DNA from: Lutraria lutraria
Lineage: Eukaryota > Mollusca > Bivalvia > Venerida > Mactridae
NCBI GenBank assembly: GCA_964023205.1
Contig: OZ026837.1
Span: forward strand, 13,865,479 to 13,929,478
Reading direction: 5' to 3'
DNA length: 64,000 nucleotides
Of this stretch, positions 46,583-57,599 are shown piece by piece; position 1 is the stretch's first letter, and every line of letters begins with the position of its first letter. Position numbers and translations under genes: made by a program. The notes beneath the pieces were generated by a model that searched no databases, was not told where the DNA came from, and worked only from the letters and a program-made list of their open reading frames with translations.

Positions 46583-48407
46583 CTTGAAAAGAAAAAAAGG
46601 AAAGTTATACATGTATATTCAAATTCATTCATAATACACAAAAATGATGAAGAATCCACATACTAGTATTCTATACCTTTTCCCAATGCAGAGGCATGGA
46701 GCGGGAAAAAAACTAACTCATTGTTGCAAATTCTTAAAATTGGAAATGAATTATTCCATATATCTGAAGGACGTTAAAGTTTGTTTTTAAACTTGTTTGT
46801 CTCACCTTTAACAAAGGTGCATGTAATCGACGAACATTCGAAGGCTTCTAACCACACACAAACTACTAGGGCAATTAGACAGAGCATTGTTTTAAACGCC
46901 TGTAAAACATCTATGGCGTTGTAAGGTGACATCCTGCTCTGAAAAATAAATTCAACACATTGATAACTAGAGCTGTCACAGAGGTGACTAATACCCCCGC
47001 CGCCGCTTTGACACTAATACTGCAATAGTACACTATACGGCTATGTTCAAGGGGACATAACTCTGCAATGAGTGAATCGCAAACTTTTGCAATCGGACGA
47101 CCGACCGACCGACAGACAGAGCGACTCCAATATACCCCCTCTCAGACTTCGTTTACGTGGTTATGATAAACACAGTTTCTTTATTTCGTTGTAAATAAAG
47201 TGAACGAATGGTAGTATCAATATAATTGATCAACTCAAAGTAATCCAGTATTCGGATTTTTTAAAGGATTGCATATATAAAATTATATTTTTTTTTCAAC
47301 TCTCACTAATATATATATTTTGATTGCATAAATGTAATTAGCTGCATGTGTATAAATCTCCGTAAAGGTGGAATCTAAGAGTATATAATGTTTATGTATG
47401 AAATTTTAATATCCATGTTACATGTCGTATAATACCATAATTTCAGTAACCATCTAGATTGTAAATATATAATTATCTTAGATTAAATTGACAGTGACTT
47501 GTAGGCCCATCGGGCCGGGTGCTGCAATCTTGTAAATAATATGTATGTATGTAATACAGCACATGTAACTTTAATAAATACTTTACTTACTTATACAATA
47601 AAAGCCGTCCAAGCCGGACACCTTCCGGACTGGGCCAAAAGTCGGGTTTCCGGAGAATTCCAGTTTTCACAGAGTATTTGATAAAACAATCCGAAAAAAG
47701 GACTTGGGAAATTGTCCGATCTTCAGGGAATTCCAGTTTTCAGGGGTATATTGTGCTAACAGTTTACTTGGTAATCAACCGAGTGTGTTAATTGATTTAT
47801 TCTAATGTTTTGATATTCACGGTTGACGTTTAGAAATTCGCCTAGGTGTAGAGGAAACTTTGACAGCCGGCCGTCTGGCTACAATGACATGGTCTTAAAG
47901 GCCCATTAGCTTTTTGAATTTAGTAATACAGAACAAAAGATTAAATGATAGTAAAATATACGAAATACATTCTATTTGCTCTAAACAATATTTACATAAT
48001 TAATGCCTTTCTTTAGTCACATCTCGTAAGATGTTGTCACATGTTTTTTCTTATTTTTTTGCAATATCATTAAAAATACTTTGTTACATCAATAATGTAC
48101 TTTGTGATAAAAAAAGAAACTTTCGGAATGTTTTAATTGCAAGTAAAAGTCAGTTTCACTGATAAGACATCTTTCTAGGTAAAATAAGAACTTCTTTAAT
48201 TTTATAAAAATCTAAAATACTGATGGGGCTTTAATCAATATTGAGATGATGATATGTGAGTGTTTACAGTACATATCATAATTATTTTATGAGTAAAAAA
48301 AGATGAATACATACCTTGATTGTATATAAGAACCATACATTTACAGCAATACCGATCATGTCTAAAACAGACACAGCAACGATGTTTTCCCAGCTGTAAG
48401 CCAGCAT
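44691..48407 (-). CDS. Divergent seven-transmembrane receptor with long cytoplasmic tail (three exons)
   Basis: Exons in order: 48407-48315, 46938-46806, 46582-44691; phases agree, giving 705 residues. Seven hydrophobic segments lie near residues 7-31, 46-64, 79-97, 117-136, 172-198, 218-243 and 250-270. Class A marks are weak: helix 3 ends AYIRR in place of DRY, and helix 7 has SPIGDGLL where NPxxY/DPxxY is usual. Cysteines at 66 and 71 lie at the first outer loop. The tail (about 272-705) is rich in Ser, Arg and Lys with many possible kinase sites and no domain I recognise. The ATG has A at -3. Probably an orphan rhodopsin-like receptor of the plasma membrane; ligand and coupling unknown. 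Confidence 0.75.
46806..46938 (-). CDS. Receptor exon 2 (helix 2)
   Basis: 133 bases from TTTTTCAG to AAAG|GTGAGA. Encodes VLQAFKTMLCLIALVVCVW and LEAFECSSITCTFVK. Confidence 0.78.
47490..47600 (+). mobile_element. LINE 3'-end remnant, in receptor intron 1
   Basis: GGCCCATCGGGCCGGGTGCTG followed by AATATGTATGTATGTAATAC and AATAAATACTTTACTTACTT resembles the 3' end and tail of an invertebrate LINE. Confidence 0.45.
47899..48230. mobile_element. TTAA-flanked MITE, in receptor intron 1
   Basis: Ends AGGCCCATTAGCTTTTTGAA and ACTGATGGGGCT are inverted, with TTAA at 47895-47898 and 48231-48234. Related in design to the AGGGGCAT elements at 34010, 51897 and 61186. Confidence 0.7.
48315..48407 (-). 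CDS. Receptor exon 1 (helix 1)
   Basis: 31 codons, ATG at 48407-48405, donor ATCAAG|GTATGT in phase 0. Encodes MLAYSWENIVAVSVLDMIG and VWFLYTIK. The outer N-terminus is only about six residues, with no signal peptide. Confidence 0.75.
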
Positions 48408-48850
48408 TGTTGAATCTAATAAAACACAGAAAAATATTATATTGCACTGTTTCTAAGAACAATTAATACCGAAACATTATTACTGTCACAGTTTTGTATT
48501 AGTTTAAATTCAGAAGTAAGACTTCAGTTATTCAGCGGTACCATGCAAAATGACCGAATGATATTTTATATTGAAGCCAACTAATTTACCGAATACCCTA
48601 TAATTATGTGTTAATGATTCACACAAAACAACCTTTACGCAGTAATTTGTTCACAGAACACGACAGACTATAAGTACATAAGTACAAGATACAATCATAG
48701 AATATTTTGTTATGAATCTTATATAACCAGACGGTACAAGAGTTATATGTCCGTACACACCAGAGTGTGGTTGTGGGGTTAGGGTTGGTACATTTTGGCA
48801 TTGTGAGGTTCAATTACTTACAAACTGGAATTGTGGGGATAATTTCGAAT

Positions 48851-49187
48851 TGTGGGGTGCGACTTGTGGGGATAAAAACACAGACACTTGTTTAGAAAAA
48901 TTACCCCACCCACCACAGTCGCTCTTGCTATCTATAAATTACCCCACCCACCACAGTCGCTCTTGCTATCTATAAATTACCCCACCCACCACAGTCGCTC
49001 TTGCTATCTATAAATTACCCCACCCACCACAGTCGCTCTTGCTATCTATAAATTACCCCACCCACCACAGTCGCTCTTGCTATCAATACATATAAATAAC
49101 CAGAAGGACTGTGGTGGGTGGGGTAATTTTTTGTAAACAAGTGTCTGTGGATAAAAATACTGAAAAGATCAAATGCTGCACCCCACA
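48851..49187. mobile_element. Inverted-repeat element carrying a 38-base minisatellite
   Basis: Ends TGTGGGGTGC (48851-48860) and GCACCCCACA (49178-49187) are perfect inverted repeats. A second inverted pair of about 43 bases (48879-48920 and 49107-49149, containing CACAGACACTTGTTT and TTACCCCACCCACCACAGTC) encloses five near-identical 38-base units starting at 48901, 48939, 48977, 49015 and 49053. Each repeat unit starts with part of the inner arm, so the array seems to have grown from it. Confidence 0.8.
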
Positions 49188-49189
49188 AC

Positions 49190-49885
49190 ATACCTCTCAT
49201 GAGTACGCCCGTATGTACGTCAGTCAGTAAATAAATCAATCAATCAACCAATTAATCATTAATTAATTCATTCATTCAATATCAACTTAAGCACTTAATT
49301 TCAAAAGAGTCAACTGTATACTAGTCAACATCATTGTTCAATTTCGTCAAATAAACATTTTTAATTTTTTATCCAACGTTCTGAAATCGTGTGAAATACA
49401 ATACTAAGTCAAAGACAGATGTCATTACCTCAAGAATTTAAGTCATTTTAATTGTAACAATTATTCTATAATTAATTTGTACATTATATCATTTTTGCAG
49501 TGTCGATGTCATATAGATTGTAATTCTTTGTTTTACACAATTTAACTCCACCCGTGTGTAACATATACCCCGATATTCTATCAGGTATGAACGTAAAACA
49601 ATAGAGTTAACAAAGTGTTATGCAATGCCCGTGTGGTTTTGAATAAACCTGTCACTAGTACTACATTTGTATAACACTTTAAATGTAAATAATGTATAGA
49701 CCAAGGATATCTTACTGATTTCGTATTCAGTTCGTTTTACTTTGTTGAACTGGTATACCAATTTTTTCTCTCATATTACATTTTTATTAATTTGTGTCTA
49801 CACAAAGTAGTCCTTTAAAGGCAAGGAAAATTTGAAAATTATCTGGAAAACTGGACATCATATTCTTTGAGTTAACCTATCAGCA
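49190..49885. other. Upstream region of the B-box gene
   Basis: AT-rich, with a short AATC/AATT run at 49230-49270. No promoter element can be named with confidence; the 5' untranslated region of the gene to the right must lie here. Confidence 0.35.
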
Positions 49886-51061
49886 ATGGCTTCACGTCAC
49901 ACTCTTTATGATGTGTTAAGTAGTAAGAAAAATTCTACAGCATCAGATACAAACTCAGAACATGGTTTACACGATGACGTCACGTATAAAGACGCACATT
50001 GTATATCATGTCAAAGACGAGGACGACGAACAAAAGCGTTCTACTATTGCCAAGATTGTAAAGTTGGTTTATGTGAAAAATGCGGAAATGACCATATAAA
50101 GGATGTGAAAATGAATAGACACAGTCTTTCTAGAATTAGCAAAACATTTCAAACATCACCTTACCAAGGTCCATTTCCAGAACTTACAGAAATTGGAACG
50201 ATAAAATTCGACGTTGAATATTCTTTAAAAGGATCAACATTTCTACAGAACGGAGAATTAGTGGTCACGGATTTAACTAACTCAAAAATACGAGTCTTTA
50301 GCCAAGACTATACACGTAAACAGGTGGCTAGCATGTTTGTTCCAAAGCAGAATAAATGGGACGAGCAGCGACCGAAGCCATTGGATATAACGGACACTGG
50401 ACCTCGTTCAATAGCGTTCACGGCAGACAACGGCTGTATATATTTAGTAAACATCGGTCGTTCAATGATCATGGCCGTTGAACGACTAATTCCTGTCATC
50501 AGTTTTGATTCAAACTATGGCGAGTGTTTAGGTCTTGCTTACAATGATGGGGACCAGAATCTGTACGTTGGCTGCAGCTCAGATAGAGAGGGAGTATACA
50601 TTAAGGTGTTCAGTCTAGATGGTGAACTTAAAAAAATCGTCAGAGAAAACGTGACCGAAATGCCGAATTATTTAAGTTTTGGATTAGACAAGACTAAACT
50701 TTACGCAGCTGATGCTGATAGTGTTACGGTGTACGATGTTCGAGATTTTAAAGTTCTCGAACAATATGACGAGCTGGAAGCTCAGACAACTGATATCATT
50801 GTTGACAAATATGGATATTTGTACACTCTTGCAATGGAGAGAAGAACTTTTAAGACACCGGGAAGTATATATAGACTAAGTCAATCTTCTGGAGTAACCA
50901 AAGTTGTAGAATTAAACTTCAAACCTTCGTCAATTTGTTACAATATAAAGACCAGCGATGTAGCTGTGACATTTCAACAGTCAAGATACATTTATTTGTT
51001 TAAACTAAAACTGAGAACATTTCAAAAGCAAGTTGGCACTGATCTAATGAAATATCAGTAA
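49886..51061 (+). CDS. B-box zinc finger / beta-propeller protein (TRIM2/3- or TRIM71-like without RING)
   Basis: An intronless frame of 391 residues. The ATG has G at -3 and at +4 (CAGCAATGG). Residues 39-79 form a B-box-type zinc site: C39, C42, C55, C58, C63, C66, H70 and H79. Residues about 100-385 show repeated strand patterns (NGELVVTDLTNSKIRVFS, ENVTEMPNYLSFG, KLYAADADSVTVYDV) like an NHL or related beta-propeller. There is no RING and no coiled coil, so ubiquitin-ligase activity is not supported; a cytosolic binding or sensing role is inferred. Bivalves have very many such genes, and intronless ones are common among them. Confidence 0.85.
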   Translation: MASRHTLYDVLSSKKNSTASDTNSEHGLHDDVTYKDAHCISCQRRGRRTKAFYYCQDCKVGLCEKCGNDHIKDVKMNRHSLSRISKTFQTSPYQGPFPELTEIGTIKFDVEYSLKGSTFLQNGELVVTDLTNSKIRVFSQDYTRKQVASMFVPKQNKWDEQRPKPLDITDTGPRSIAFTADNGCIYLVNIGRSMIMAVERLIPVISFDSNYGECLGLAYNDGDQNLYVGCSSDREGVYIKVFSLDGELKKIVRENVTEMPNYLSFGLDKTKLYAADADSVTVYDVRDFKVLEQYDELEAQTTDIIVDKYGYLYTLAMERRTFKTPGSIYRLSQSSGVTKVVELNFKPSSICYNIKTSDVAVTFQQSRYIYLFKLKLRTFQKQVGTDLMKYQ

Positions 51062-51124
51062 ATTCATTGATTTGATGTTCATATAGTCAAACCTGTGCTA
51101 GACAATATGGCTGTTAAAATCTGT

Positions 51125-51450
51125 AGGTCAATAGCATGGGATGATCGATGGTCTAGTAGTGACACGCTGGACTAATGAACGAAAGGGCGTGGGTTCGAAT
51201 CTCAATTCCGCCATCCAATTTTAGGGACGCTTTTTCAGTGCCCCAAATCCAACTACCGAGCTAAGTACTATACTAAGAAAACTACAGGAAACAGGCGAGG
51301 CGTGTGTCGGTGCTTTACATCAGGCACAATAAAGAACCAGGAAAAATATTCGGAACAAAAGTACTGATATAGATGCCCGGTTCTCCATTTATCTCCTTTC
51401 CCCACTCTTTGAAATGACCAAAGCTATCTAATGGACCGTTTTACAATAGA
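51125..51450 (+). mobile_element. tRNA-derived SINE, full-length-looking
   Basis: Head: GATGGTCTAGTAGTGACACG (A box region) and GTGGGTTCGAATCTCAATTC (B box). Body: TTTTTCAGTGCCCCAAATCC, GAACCAGGAAAAATATTCGG and CTAATGGACCGTTTTACAAT. It begins 65 bases past the B-box stop codon and may supply its polyadenylation signal (AATAAAG near 51329). Confidence 0.75.
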
Positions 51451-51724
51451 TCGATAGTATTCTTACCAGTGTATTTACAGTCTTGATAGACAGGTTTGAC
51501 TAAATCTTCTTGCCACATTTTGTTGATATACGTGTATGTTCACATATTCAATTGTTATCATGTTTATCGGCACTAGTTATCATTTTATGTAAATGTCATT
51601 TGTGTATTGACTGATCTACGTACAGCCATACCTGTGAAGACAAAATATGTCCTTCATAGACTTTATAATTAAACAATTAACGTTTTCCTAAGAATGACCT
51701 TTACTGAAAGGATGGTCGTTATTC

Positions 51725-51890
51725 AAAGGTGTCTGTAGCGCCGTATAGAACTTGCATCGTATAGAGCTTATATGTAAGCTATATACGTTGACGATGACAC
51801 CGCATAGAGATTTCGCCGTATAGAGTTTACCGTAAGCTCTATTCGCCAATATACACTATTTTGACGTATAGAGCTCATCTGTTGAAAAAG
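51725..51890. repeat. CGTATAGAGCTTACG-type palindromic repeats, left block
   Basis: CGTATAGAGCTT, TACCGTAAGCTCTAT and GACGTATAGAGCTCAT are variants of one self-complementary word, shared with the block at 52950-53165. Confidence 0.7.
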
Positions 51891-51896
51891 GTTTAA

Positions 51897-52461
51897 AGGG
51901 GCATGCCCAGGAACTGCTGTGTCTTGGGTTTTATACACCAAAAATGCGTTATCACTTGTAAAAACAATTATTACCGAAAAGTCAAAGAAGAATGTGCCTT
52001 CAAAAATGGCCCTATAACGCACGTGTGGGTATTTATATGCCGGTTTAAATAAAAGGCTTACAAGCCTTTTATTGACGACAACGATATTTCCGATTCGTCT
52101 GAGAATTTAACTTAGCGTGCGCGCTGCCTTTCAAGCAGCAAAACAATGATATTTACCTATAATTGATCGATAGATAAGCTTTATGTCGCAAACAATGAAC
52201 ATGACATGAGCAATACTTACCATTTCAGTTTGTTGACATTTTTTCCGCTTTTGACAGATCCCGAAAGGGTCGAGTTATAAAAATGACGAATATTTTCTAA
52301 GGCGTAATAGGCAGGTTTGGTAAATCTTGAAATGTGTATTTTGAGTCAAATAGCGGGAAATTTTGGAAATATTTTACAGGACTTTCATTAATTGATTTTG
52401 GCATTCAAATGATACCAATTTGATTTATATTCGAGACGCTTCAGTTCCAGGGCATGCCCCT
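51897..52461. mobile_element. TTAA-flanked MITE, 565 bases
   Basis: Ends AGGGGCATGCCCAGGAACTG and CAGTTCCAGGGCATGCCCCT; TTAA at 51893-51896 and 52462-52465. The interior matches the 61186-61699 element in reverse orientation (for example CAATAAAAGGC…GCCTTTTATT hairpin, CGACCCTTTCGG, CCATTTCAGTTTGTTGACAT). Confidence 0.9.
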
Positions 52462-52924
52462 TTAAGGAACAATGAGGAAATGTATGAATAAAACTTATTA
52501 TGTATGCATGATATTAAAGTTTTGTTAGCAAAATAATTTGGTATAAACTGTTCTTTAGAAGTAGCGCGATGATACATAAAAGCATAAAAAGAAAAGAGAG
52601 AGTAACTCCTTCAAATATTAATGTATTCCAAAAGCTTTTCCATTAGCGTAAGATACTTGCATGCGATCATTTTGTAAAGGTTTCTAGGAAATTTGTAGGA
52701 AAAGATGTAAGCACACTGGCATGCATACATTTTATATTAAAATAAAGGGCAACAACTCTGACAAACATGGTCGAATGATAAAATGGTGATATTAAGCGAT
52801 GTATTATTTGGTCATGATCATTCGGTGAAGGTTTGATCAAAATCGCATGAAAAATATTGGAGGAGTCGTGAACAGAAACTGTCTTTTTTCGAAAGCCAAA
52901 TCATTCTAAAAAGCAATCTATATA

Positions 52925-53165
52925 TTGGCCTTTAATTTTGATCTTACGGCATATAGGCTCTATACGTCAGCTAAATTACTTTTCAAAGAAGTAGATGTAC
53001 ATGCTCGACATAAGAGCTTACGTGAGCTGTATACGGTGTCATCAACGCATAGAGCTTACGTGAGCTGTATACGGTGTCATCAACGCATAGAGCTTACGCT
53101 AAGCTCTATACGTCGCTTTACAACGTATAAAGATTACATCTCTAAGCTCTAAACGGTGTAAGCCT
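52925..53165. repeat. 38-base tandem repeat with palindromic AGAGCTTACGTGAGCT core, right block
   Basis: AGAGCTTACGTGAGCTGTAT followed by ACGGTGTCATCAACGCAT occurs at 53013 and 53051; a third copy at 53089 changes to AGAGCTTACGCTAAGCTCTA. A frame across it reads through by chance. Confidence 0.85.
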
Positions 53166-53414
53166 CATATGACTATGGCTGTTGAAAAGGGGCGTTAAAA
53201 ATAAATAAAAAATATCCGTATTGCAGGATCAGTTTCCCTTTAATATGTCCGAACGGAACGATGGGAGATAATTACGCGGTGCATCGAATTTTAGTTCTTA
53301 GTTGAACGTTATCAATCTCATTTCTGTTTGTATTAAATCTGCATCAGAGTATACTGAGAAAATACAACATCAAGCGAACTAAAACTATAGATGATGGTGT
53401 TATTTAGAAGTGAA

Positions 53415-53625
53415 TACTGTAGAATCATTAATTTTCGTTGGGGATTTAATTTCGTGGATTTCGTGGTTCGACTCATCTACGAAATCAAATCCCCACGAAT
53501 TCAAATGCGGAGATAAGGTATTTCTTTTCAAAAATCAAAATCCACGAATTTATGTCCCCACTAAATAGCCTTTTTAGTAAAAACCACGAAAATTGAACCC
53601 AACGAAAATTAATGATTCCACAGTA
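53415..53625. mobile_element. MITE with TACTGTRGAATCATTAATTT ends
   Basis: Left TACTGTAGAATCATTAATTT plus TCGTTGGGG is mirrored on the right by CCCAACGAAAATTAATGATT then CCACAGTA. The interior is also largely self-complementary (ACGAAATC, CCCCACGAATT). Flanked by TA. A MITE of this type is common in molluscs (recalled). Confidence 0.85.
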
Positions 53626-53644
53626 TAACGGTGCTGTTTGTTTC

Positions 53645-53805
53645 ACTTGGATTTACCGTCGTACAAACAACTGAGATGGGAGACCACAGGAGTACACCAG
53701 GTTAGGACCCTCGATCTTCCATGATACAGGTGGAAAGCTTTCTCCTCACATGTGAAATTTGGTCACGTGTGGGTTCGAACTCACAGCAATGAGGAGCTAT
53801 AGTAT
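53645..53805 (-). mobile_element. tRNA-derived SINE fragment (minus)
   Basis: The reverse complement has GCTGTGAGTTCGAACCCACA (B box) followed by CAAATTTCACATGTGAGGAG and a body with CCACCTGTATCATGGAAG. The head is incomplete. Confidence 0.55.
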
Positions 53806-53809
53806 ATTG

Positions 53810-54890
53810 TAATACACATGCAATGCATTTTTGTATGGTTTTAACAATGTACATGTACTAGTATGCACCAAGACATTATATAAGGTATGATTTTTTCTAG
53901 CAGTCCTTTTAGTGTAAGTTATATTTATTTCCTACTAGTTTTAAATGACTGTTTGTAGTTCTCGTGGTAATGTGATACGTGAAGTTAGTCCGGTGAAAAG
54001 AGACACAAAAACATTTGGCTTGAAAACTAAATGATTTATTGGCTTTCATGTTATGCTTTAGAAAGAATAGAAAGAAAATTAAATTAAGATATAAAATTAC
54101 TGAAAATACATACATTCACTGAGTATATATACAATATATTAATTAAACAATATCACAGTTTAGCTTGAGCAACTGCGAGTCGGCAGTCACAATTGTAAAT
54201 CTTACCAAATAAAATACCTGATGAGTAGGACAGTGTGCTGACTCTTGATTCTTTTAGTTGGTTCTGACCATTTTGAAAGTTAGTTCTTTTTTATCCGATA
54301 GCCGACATTCGATTTCCGTGACAGATTTTATTCGTTTGAGTTTTAGTACAGCGTGAAAATAATTCTCAGAAAGATTTGCGTGAAACTTTCATCGTATTTT
54401 CTCGATTTATGCCACTCCTACGACACTACAGTTTTTAACCAGCTCGATGTGCAAGAATGTCATTAATGAATAAATCAATGTAGAAACTTCATCTGGCGTA
54501 CCTTATCAGCATCACTTATGGTTGACTTTCGCCATTTACTAATATATTCAATTAGTCTGGCAGTATAGACAGGTAGACAATGGTAAAGCTACTGCTACAT
54601 GTATGTTTAGTAAACATCATTACACCAGACTTAGAGCATTGTAACATAAACGTAGTACCAACACTACACATATACAAAAACAATAAATGATCACAATAAA
54701 GATTAAGTAGTCATTAAAGGAGGTGACATGGAGAAGATTGTTAATACTAACAAAGTTTTCATGAAACAGATAAAAAAGTATTCAAAAAATAAATTGCTCA
54801 TTATAAACATGAACATGTATGAGTACATAATAAATGTTGATATCTGAAAACTAATATATTTACATGTAAAAATGTATATGTATTACAAAT
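53810..54890. other. Intergenic interval, nothing recognised
   Basis: AT-rich; short frames only, no repeat array. Confidence 0.4.
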
Positions 54891-54895
54891 ATATA

Positions 54896-55071
54896 CAGCA
54901 CAACCTCTCCAGAGCGGCCCTTTCTATGGCAACAACATCCCTTTAACAACAGCATATTTTTTCCCACAACACGATTTAACTGTTAATTTAAACTCTCTAG
55001 AGCAACAATCTCTTAACAACAACATAATTTTGCTACTCCCAAAGGGTGTTGCTTTGGAGAGGTTGCACTGT
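54896..55071. mobile_element. MITE with CAACCTCTCCA ends
   Basis: CAGCACAACCTCTCCAGAGC at the left and GCTTTGGAGAGGTTGCACTG at the right are inverted. The interior shares CCTTTAACAACAGCAT and TTTTTCCCAC with 21984-22149. Confidence 0.75.
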
Positions 55072-55384
55072 GTATCCAATCAGATAAACACACTTTATGT
55101 GCTGGTCATCGATTTGTTGTTGTTTATTCTCTCGGTTAAAGTCGCACCAACAACCAGGGTCATTTGGCGAATATTCCAACTTTAACGATAGAGGAAGACA
55201 CCAGGCATACAACCGGTTAAAACTAGGGATTCGCTGATGATCGATTCTAATCGATAATTGATCTGAATTTGACGAAAATCGATCATGGTTTCTAAAAATC
55301 GATTATTGTAAAGAGATCGCAGGATTTTTGTAACATAAACCCCTTATTTTCGAAGATTGATTATAAAAATTGACTGATTAAGCA

Positions 55385-55485
55385 TCGGTAAAACCACTCA
55401 GCTTGGAACCTCACTTGTGAAATTGGGTCCTGGTTGAAATTCGTATTCACAGCGGTGAGGGGCTAGTGATTCCTAGTCACAGACT
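55385..55485 (-). mobile_element. SINE fragment (minus)
   Basis: The reverse complement carries CACTAGCCCCTCACCGCTGT, the segment before the B box, then a degraded B box and CCCAATTTCACAAGTGAGG. Confidence 0.5.
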
Positions 55486-55722
55486 ATAAGATATAAGATA
55501 AAACATGCTTATCACAGCCAATGAGACTAAAATGATACAATTTGCATAATTTATATAATACTAATAGACAAGACAGTATAACATAAATATATAAAACAAT
55601 AGTAAAATTCATATTGCGTCAAGTAGGTTTATCACAGTGACAAAATATAATTGTAATGTACGCAAATATTAAAACAACACAAATACAAGTTACAAACATA
55701 CACATGGTTAAGACTGATTTTA

Positions 55723-56660
55723 ATACATAACTGTATCATGAATAGATAATAAAAAATAAAAAATTAAAAAAAAATTATTTATTAATATATTAACAAGGTA
55801 TATTTCAACGAAAATTCTCTGGACGATCACTGAGGTGACTTTTGTTTTTCAATTTCATCAAGGATTCCGGTGAATTCATGCAAATGAATATACTTTTTTC
55901 GGCCGTAATTGAACAAAAACATATTCCTGCATTGAAAGCTTTATTTATTTACATTTTATTTTACCTTCATAACATGTAATTCAACGTTTAAATTCCGATT
56001 TTGTCTAAATATCAACGTAAAAGCTTCACTCTGTTGATGACTCTAGAGAAATCCCAGTGTATTTTGTAACGTTCGTTTTCATTGGCCGGGAACCAAATAC
56101 GTCATTTCACCTGGGAAAACCCCTTTGAAATCGGCCAATGAAAATCGTTGTCACAAACTGGATAGCACGCGCGTCATATGAACCAAAATGGAGTCTATCG
56201 GGGATAAAAATTAAAGCCGAAAGTTTGTTTATTGCTTAAACATTCACATGTAACGTATTTACAAATTGTCATGGGGGTAAATGTGTTCCAACATTTGTGT
56301 TTTCTAAGTGTAGCTATTCATTATGTTTGTACACAACGGTTAAGACTAAATATCGTCTATTTTATGTAAATTTAGTGGATGTCAAAATCACCTCAGTGAT
56401 CGTCCCGAAGCATTGATTTACATTTTGTGGCATAACTCGTAAACTAGGAGACGGATTTCTCTGGGATTTTGCATGAATGTTGTTTTAACGATATGTTTTA
56501 TGAATATAATCGATCACTGGAAATATCTTTAGCCAAAATCTTTTTTGATGCTTTAAAAATCTTGGGATTTTTGTTGAAATATACCTTGTTAACATATTAA
56601 TAAATAATTTTTTTTTTTTTTTTATTATTTTGATAATCTATTCATGATACAGTTACCTGT
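55723..56660. mobile_element. Nested inverted-repeat element(s)
   Basis: Outer arms: TAACTGTATCATGAATAGAT … TTAACAAGGTATATTTCAAC (left) mirrored at 56566-56660. Inner perfect pair: GGACGATCACTGAGGTGA (55821-55838) and its complement (56388-56405). The right outer arm has about 160 extra bases between the inner and outer pairs, so one side has lost or gained a segment. No coding region. Confidence 0.7.
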
Positions 56661-57300
56661 GATTAATACATTATAAAATACTTATAGATATTATAAAACA
56701 TGTACAAAGTAACAGAGATCAATGTAGAATAGTGAGATCAAGATTATAATTTAAAAAATAAAAATATATAAGAAATCCATAAAAGTAACTGAACTTTACA
56801 TCGACTTAAAATCTGAAACTGATACATTGTCAACGTATGTCAGCAAGATTGTTTTGGTCAAATTTCTGCCAAAAGTAAATAATTTTACATGTCTCTGATT
56901 TCGGTGTTTCAATCCAGACCTTTTTAATCATCTATGTTTTTTTTCTTAAATATAACCAGAGTTTCAAAGTCTTAGATTCTTATATTCCGTACATAAATAT
57001 ATTACTTGAAACCTATCTGAACGTAAGTTCTTTTTGAAAACAAAACCACACCAGTCCTGAAACTATACAGATAAGTCATTAACTTGGTGGTCACAACTTT
57101 CACAATTGTTCTTATCTTCACACACCATAGTTGAACCACAGCTAAGTTATAGTTTGTTTGCACGCGCTGAAATAGAAATAAATATTTTCTCAGATGCACT
57201 ACTTCTTGTGTACTTATTTTATATGTTTATTCTGTATAAGGCTCTTATGAATCATTATACTTTTTTTTGGTAATTTGTTATGTTATTTTTAACTATATTC

Positions 57301-57599
57301 TTATAAATTGTTATTAAACGTCATTGCTGGACAATAATGCGCATAGTTGACAAAAGGGTTAATGTTAAGTTGGTCACAATATAGTGTGGGGATATCCTGT
57401 AATCGCTTACCTGGTGTGATTGTAAGTCGGTGTGTATTTTCCATATCTCTGACTGCTTTTTGCATATTTATACCATAGGTGAGGTTTAAGCCGGATGATT
57501 CGTCTCTGAAGCCACCACACACCACACCTAGCACGGACACTGTTTTACCATGCACCATACAAATTGCCGCACCACTGTCTCCTTTTTCGGAAAAGAACT
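57301..57599 (-). CDS. Protease-domain protein, last exon with catalytic Ser
   Basis: 299 bases from TTTTTTCAG to the stop at 57303-57301. Ser codon at 57576-57574 in EKGDSGAAICMV; then SVLGVVCGGF, the strand after the active site in trypsin-like folds. Confidence 0.82.

Noticed and set aside
51140..51215. Possible tRNA gene at the head of the SINE
   Set aside because: A- and B-box words are present but the acceptor stem is lacking, and the sequence continues into a body seen elsewhere.
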